Position numbers and translations under genes: made by a program. 64,000 bases of DNA from contig JAQPZY010001037.1 in NCBI GenBank assembly GCA_029931535.1, forward strand, positions 660,001-724,000. The letters run 5' to 3'. Positions within the stretch are counted from its first letter, which is position 1; the number at the start of each line of letters is the position of its first letter. This DNA is from Margaritifera margaritifera. Lineage: Eukaryota > Mollusca > Bivalvia > Unionida > Margaritiferidae. Shown piece after piece: positions 58,330 to 64,000 of the stretch. Below the pieces are notes generated by a model. The model searched no databases, was not told where the DNA came from, and saw only the letters and a list, made by a program, of their open reading frames with translations.

Positions 58330-59690
58330 TTAGCTCTACTGGTCTTAGACCAGAAAAGCTTATGGGATGGTTTGTTATCCATCGTCTGTCCATCCATTAG
58401 AACAAGTTTGTTATTGAAACTCCTCCAGAACCACTAGGAGGATTGCCATTAAACTTTACACACGCATTCATCCCATGGTCTAGTTAGTCCTAACTGAAAA
58501 TGGTGCAACTATGACATCCAAATCCAATATGGCATCCAACCATCTTGAAAATCTCTGAACAGGATGACAGATTGACATAGGGTTTTCACCATAGGACTTC
58601 TTATGATGTCTAGTTGGTCCTAAATGAAAACGGTGCTACTCAGACATCCAATATTGCCGCCACAGTGGTCATCTTCAAAATCCTGTTATTACTACTTCTC
58701 CTGAATGAACGGTCACATCATCATCGGGTTTTCACCGAAATACTTCTTATGATGTCTAGTTGGTCATAAATGAAAATGGTGCCAATCTGACCTCCATATG
58801 ACCATCACAATGGACATCTGGAAAATCTTATTATCGCTACTTCTCCTAGATGGTTGGTCATATCGACATTGTGCTTTCACCAGAAGACTTCTTTTCATGT
58901 CTACATGGTCCAACGTGTAGATGGTGCAAATCTGATATCCAATATGGCAGCAATGATGAAAATCTTGTTATTGTTATTCCTCTAAAGCGGAACTTCATAT
59001 CAACATAGGGTTTTCACTAGCAGCTTTCGTTTAATGTCTTGTTGGTCCCAAATTAAAATGGTGCTAATCACACGTCTAATATGGCCACCATGGTGGCATC
59101 TTGCAAATCTTGTTATTGCTACTCCTCCCGATTGGAAAGTCATTTGACACGGGGTTTTCATCACAAGAGTTCTTATGGTATCTAGTTGGTCCTTAATGAA
59201 ATTGATGCAAACTGTCCTTCAATATGGCCATCATGGCAGCCATCTTGAAAATATTTTTATCTCTACTCCTTCCAAATGCATGACTATATCAAAACCAGGC
59301 TTTCACCAATAGACTCCGTATGTTACCTAATTTGTCCTAAATGAAAATGATGCCAATCATACATCTAATATGGCTGCTATGACGGTTGTCTTGAAACTCT
59401 TACAGTCACTACTCCGCCTGAATAGATGGTCATATTGACATGCGTTTTTCATCAAAGTATTTCTGATGATGTCTACTTGGTCCTAAATGGAAATGGTGCC
59501 AATCTAAAATCCAATTTGGCGACTAGAGCAGTCATCTTTAAAATCTTGTTATCATTACTCCTTCAAAACAGAACGTCATCTCAGCATGAGATTTTCACCA
59601 GAAGATTTCTTGTGATGTCTTGTTGGTCCTAAATACAAATGATGCCAATCTGACATCCAGTATATCCAAGACTGCAAATCTTGTTATTTC
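58330..59690. repeat. Tandem array, nine diverged units of about 145 bp
   Basis: A leader (58330-58404: CAGAAAAGCTTATGGGATGG, GTCTGTCC) is followed by units each reading roughly CTTGTTAT..ACTCCTCC, GGTCATATTGACA, GGTTTTCACC, CTTATGATGTCTAGTTGGTCC, ATGAAAATGGTGCCAATC, ATCCAATATGG and CATCTTGAAAATC. No frame is kept through the array. Confidence 0.9.
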
Positions 59691-60674
59691 TGAAGAATAT
59701 CAGAAATGGTTTCAACACTCAGCAGTTAAAATGAAGAAATAGTCTTATATTGAATTCTAGGAAATTCTTTTCAAGCCAATAAAGCATCAGTCCCTTCAAG
59801 GGATTCCTGTCTTGTACATGATCAGAAAATGTGTATTAATCTTTTCAAAGAGAATATCTATGAAGTCTCATAATTAAGGGCAGATTACGGTTTTTTTCAT
59901 TGTGGGTTCAGTTGTAACAAGGGGTGTTTTGTTTTGCTTTAAAGGGTTAACTTTCTGTTTTTCACTGAGAAGTTTACTATTTTCATTGAACCCAAACTCT
60001 CTCTGGATCCACCATGGATGATGCCTTATACTTAATCCATCATGACAAATTTACTCATCTCATGTAGCATACTGAGGAAATTGAAAGTGTAGATAACACA
60101 TAATGGTGGATCTTGTTGAAACAGACAGGATAAAACATTGTATGTCTTAGTAAGATAACAGAACTTGCACATGACTATATCCTTGTGCATGTCCTTCTTT
60201 GCTAATCAGTACAAGGAATTCTCTCCTCCTCTCAAGAACAGCAGGAAACGTGAAGTTATGGTCCACAGTGATCAGCTATAGTTTGCATAAAGGACTCTAC
60301 AAAGGTAATTAAGCTGCTCCAAAAATCTTGTTAAATACTGTATTAGACTTAAACATGAGAAAACTGAAAATAATCCTTATGATATATATCATATAAAGCC
60401 CACTCACAGTTGTCAGAGTACATTTCTCTTTTGAAGGACCCTTTATTTTTTTCTTCAAAATAATTAATTATTTATACTGGCATCCATAGCATAACTTGTA
60501 GTCTTGCACTATAATACATTTTACCTGATGGTCAGTTACTTCAGCAGCCATATTGCTTTTGATGTGTTTAAATAGACACTTGGTGGAAGTTCAACATAGT
60601 GATCACTTTATCATCCATGTGGTGTCAATCCGTCCATCCTTACACACCCTACATTAAGGTTAGTTTTCAAGCTT
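59691..60674. other. No gene recognised
   Basis: Sequence between two copies of the array family. No motif seen. Confidence 0.5.
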
Positions 60675-60940
60675 CAGCTTCACTGATCAAAGCCCAGAAG
60701 AGCTTATGGTATGGTCTGTCATCAGTGATCCGTCCGTTAGCACAATTTTGTTATCACTACTACTCCTAAACTACTTGGATGATTGCCATGAAACTTTACA
60801 AACACATTCATCCCATGGTCTAGTTGATCCTGAATGACGATGGTACCACTCAGATATCCAATATGGTAGCCATATTGAAAATCTTGTTATCGTTACTCCT
60901 GAATCGATGGTCATGTCAGTATGGGGTTTTCAGTATTTAG
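60675..60940. repeat. Second, truncated copy of the 145-bp array family
   Basis: The leader CCCAGAAGAGCTTATGGTATGG is followed by one full and one partial unit, with the same first-unit variant (GATTGCCATGAAACTTTACA) as at 58442. Confidence 0.85.
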
Positions 60941-62284
60941 GAATAGGCAAAAATATTTCATCTACTGCCACTAGAAGAAGAATTTCATTTTCATTTTGTA
61001 TAACTTCACTAAAATTAATAAAGTCCATAAGATTAATATTCAGTTTATAAGTAACCCCATGAACATGAAGTTGTAAGGTTGATGTTACCCACCCGTAACA
61101 TCGGTGATCACTAGTTTGAATACATGAACACTATGGTGTGAAGACACCTGTGGATGTGCTGTCATGTACATTTATGGGGGACTGTGTCAAAATACCTAAG
61201 AAATGGGTTGGAATTTGTCATGTTTTTCTTGACGTTTAAGAAACAAAAAAAAAAAAAAAGATAGAAAAGAAAATTGCTTGTTGATGAACTATGTTTTGTT
61301 TGTAATTACAATATATTCTGGTTACTCCTATCAGTTAGAATTAATTACAGTGTATAGGTCCCCTGTGTTCATTTGAAGTTATATGGCCCAAAGTGTTTGG
61401 TCGAATCACTCTAGTGATGAAACACCGGTCTGCTGTTAGGGATAAAACGGCTTCGAACACTGGGCCGGTTGTGCATTTTCACTGTTATATATATTTCGTT
61501 GTAGTACATGTCTACTTTAATTTCGAAGGGTTTTGTCTTCTGTGCAATTCTTTATCGTCACATCGTTAGAACTTCCTTTTAAATTGGAATCATATAGCAA
61601 GTATTGTACTGACGTGCCGATAAACATTATTCATGCATACGTACGTACATAACGTCCAGCGTTATTTTACTCGAAACTTTTGAAAGGTCAATATCTCTTG
61701 CTTGTATTGTTGGATCGTCATAATACTTGGTATCCAGCTTCACTGGGGAGTAAAGAATACGCCTAGAAGGTGAAGGTGAAGAAAGATCAGAGGTCAAGGT
61801 CAGATGAAGCAACTATTTTATGAGAGCTGATGATGGGGGTTACAGTGTTTGTGTCGGTACCACCTGCTCCCAAGGATTACGTATGTACCAGACATGACAC
61901 CCGAAGCTACGCTTCATCTACCCCTAACCCCTTCCCAGTGACTATGCAGATACCGAAGACCATAACCTGGACACTATCAATATGTACACATATTGGGCAA
62001 GAAAAGAGGAATTTGCATACTGGTATGTGCATATAGCCAAGTGTTAAATTCCGCTTTCTTAGAAAACTTTTGACCTTGTTGCATACATTGTAAGGAAATG
62101 AGCGCATGGCCGAGTGTGAATGTATAATTATTCTTTCGTGTATATAGCTTGGATATCTTAATATATATGCAGTGGGTGCGTGGATTTAGCCGAGTGTCAA
62201 ATTTCGCTTGCCTAGCAAGCAAATTCTCGTGCACCTCGAATCCATACATTCGCCCTTCCTCATTGCCTTTTTGGGTGTGTGACC
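60941..62284. other. No gene recognised
   Basis: This contains a poly-A run (61245-61259), an AGGTCAAGGTCA word at 61790-61801, and a two-fold repeat of an AGCCxAGTGTxAAATT word at 62034 and 62188. No coding support. Confidence 0.45.
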
Positions 62285-62518
62285 GCATGACCGTGTGGGT
62301 TAGGGCGCTGGTTCAAGAGAGATAGGCGACAGGTGTCGTTTCAAGCAATTCAGTTTCGACTCCCGCCTGGAACAAATAATAACTTTCTAGCATGTTTGAT
62401 TACATTTGTGTCATTATCTATATACGCAAACGTGTTATGTGTTAACTTAATCAACAAGTTAGATCAGTATTTTCATAAGTGCCCCCCCCCAAAAAAAAAA
62501 AAAAAAAAAAAAAAAAAA
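62285..62518 (+). mobile_element. Probable tRNA-derived SINE with poly-A tail
   Basis: The A-box-like GTGTGGGTTAGGGCGCTGG (62292-62310) and B-box-like GTTTCGACTCCC (62352-62363) have SINE-like spacing. A C9 run then A25 (62484-62518) may be the tail. Boundaries and membership are uncertain. Confidence 0.4.
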
Positions 62519-63835
62519 CAGTACAAGGTAAGCGCGAAACGAGTGCCCAGGTTTCAGAGTATGTAAAATTGAACTTTCTATTTGCAACTAATGTCCTGAC
62601 AGTGAGTTGACATTAAGAGGCATTGTTACCGCTTGAAATAAGCTGTGCCATTTGCTGAATGACGTCATGATAAGAACATTAACTCGAGTTGTGTTTGTAC
62701 GCTTATTATACCAAGTTTCAATTGGATGTTTTTAATAATGTAATTTTAATGGTATTTTATCGCAGACTTCACTTCATAAATTTATCAATCAAAATTCAAG
62801 ATTTGATCATTCGGCTATATGCGGGACTCTACATTGGTCCTTATAGCTTCAAGTTTTACGTATATACAATAACTGAGCTTTTATGTTTATGAAGACATGC
62901 GTGTCACATTATAACAAAAGAAAATCCATCCTCCGAATTTTCGAAGCATTATAATCCCTAAAACTGAAATTACTAAAATGAGAAGTGTTTTTACATGGGA
63001 TTGGGGATAAGGTCAGAGGAAACGGAATCTTTTAACCTACCGCATACAGAATTCTTCCTCATATGCTAAAGTTGAAGATAAAACGTGGGACAGACAACGA
63101 CAATCTATCCAGCAACCAAAAATCAGACATGTGGTCAAAATGTTAGAGTTATCACGCCCATGGAAATGGATGTTGGTAACGATCAAAGAGTAAGACAGCT
63201 GTATAACCTGAACTCTTTCGAAGGCCTAACAACCTGGAGTCGCACACAATGTCTGAGGTAATGATTAGAATGTACAGGATTAGAATCTGTGAGACGGCGT
63301 AAATGAATACAAGAGCAATAAAAGTCTAGTTTACTGAATTATTGATGCTTAAATTCTTATAGCCTATATAATACAAGGAAAGTGTCACAAAATATGTGAT
63401 TAGATTAGTATTTTCAAAATATATCGTGACATAGTGAATAAATAAAATATCTACAATATTCCTTTGTATATGTAGCAAGGCTTTCTATACTTATCTCTTT
63501 TATAGCATTTCTCGTTAAGTAACCTTACAAATTTTGAGAATATATAATTAATGCCAGGGTCAAATTTATTTATTTTTATGGGCGGAATTCTCTTGGAGTG
63601 AAGAGACAGTCTGGGGGTTCGCCAACTTTTTAGTTTCTGTCGATCTGAGTATGATCCTCTGCTAAGCATTGGCTGGAGCGTTGATGTCGCACGTCTACAA
63701 ACAAGGCCGGCTAAAACGTCCGAAAAAGGACTACTCCCGTTCAACCAGACTCTTGCGTGCCTTCGTGAAATATTCGCCAAGCGAGAGTCAGGTAAACGTC
63801 TGCACAAGTGATTATTTCCGATAGGTGTCGCTCAT
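62519..63835. other. Mostly anonymous; one GC-richer minus frame
   Basis: A minus frame at 63451-63807 (118 codons) begins in a GC-richer patch (63590-63810), Arg/Ser/Leu-rich at first and then AT-biased. It could be a first exon reading into an intron, or chance. No domain recognised. Confidence 0.35.
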
Positions 63836-64000
63836 TTTTATCTGCATCAAAAATGCATTGTCCATAAAATAAAGTAAAGTTTTATCTGCAACAAAAATAA
63901 AGTAAAGTTTTATCTGCATCAAAAATGCATTGTCCATAAAGTAAAGTTTTATCTGCATCAAAAATGCATTGTCCATAAAGTAAAGTTTTATCTGCATCAA
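63836..64000. repeat. 39-bp tandem array running off the window end
   Basis: The unit TTTTATCTGCATCAAAAATG + CATTGTCCATAAAGTAAAG repeats about four times, one copy shortened and one with a small insertion. The last copies are nearly identical, which points to recent expansion. The true length is unknown because the window ends inside it. Confidence 0.9.

Noticed and set aside
63451..63807. 118-codon frame as a gene
   Set aside because: It has mixed composition and no domain; retained only as a possible exon in the regional note.

Overview
The window reads as nuclear DNA of a lophotrochozoan animal, most likely a bivalve or other marine mollusc. It is AT-rich and gene-poor, full of microsatellites and layered duplications. 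It carries a Ty3/gypsy element whose integrase precedes its reverse transcriptase (Gmr1-like order), several LINE clades, tRNA-derived SINEs, relics of Maverick/Polinton DNA polymerase B, and an actinoporin-like gene family. No prokaryotic or organellar feature was seen. Species cannot be fixed from sequence alone.

Layout. 1-4205: a duplicon on the minus strand with an intact actinoporin-like gene (coding exon 820-1329) and an upstream intron filled by a TATG/CATA microsatellite. 4206-8944: mostly anonymous DNA with one SINE. 8945-10760: the same gene unit on the plus strand, frameshifted. 10825-21008: segment A, which carries a full-length LTR retrotransposon (11305-17878, target duplication GTAAC) and ends in a Polinton PolB fragment. 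21010-24500: the actinoporin unit again on the minus strand, with two tandem broken copies. The arms at about 9-10.7 kb and 21-23.4 kb therefore form a large inverted repeat around segment A. 25945-26958 repeats part of the duplicon and is cut by a decayed RNase H-bearing LINE (26959-29695).

30.2-33 kb holds the oddest part: three tandem small transcription units. Each has a TATA-like box or promoter block, a short Glu/Lys- or Gln-rich reading frame that is not a recognised histone, and a histone-mRNA-type 3' stem-loop with ACCCA-like tail and purine-rich downstream sequence. The first stem-loop is a perfect six-pair stem with a four-base loop. An imperfect hairpin lies at 33728-33946, and an L1/Tx1-type LINE tail at 35185-36330 (minus).

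36312-42015 is segment B, a second copy of segment A. It lacks the retrotransposon but has its own solo LTR (37814-38719) and a SINE. It ends in a longer PolB relic (to about 42675). From 43 kb to the end are short tandem arrays, an L2/CR1-type LINE (47350-49440) inserted in one copy of a repeat whose empty copy lies at 52451-52905, a 370-bp tandem duplication, a nine-unit array of about 145 bp, and a 39-bp array running off the window end.

The only convincing intact host-like coding exon is the actinoporin-like one at 820-1329. The only nearly intact mobile coding region is the gag-pol at 12191-16965. All family calls come from reading motifs by eye; no database search was run.
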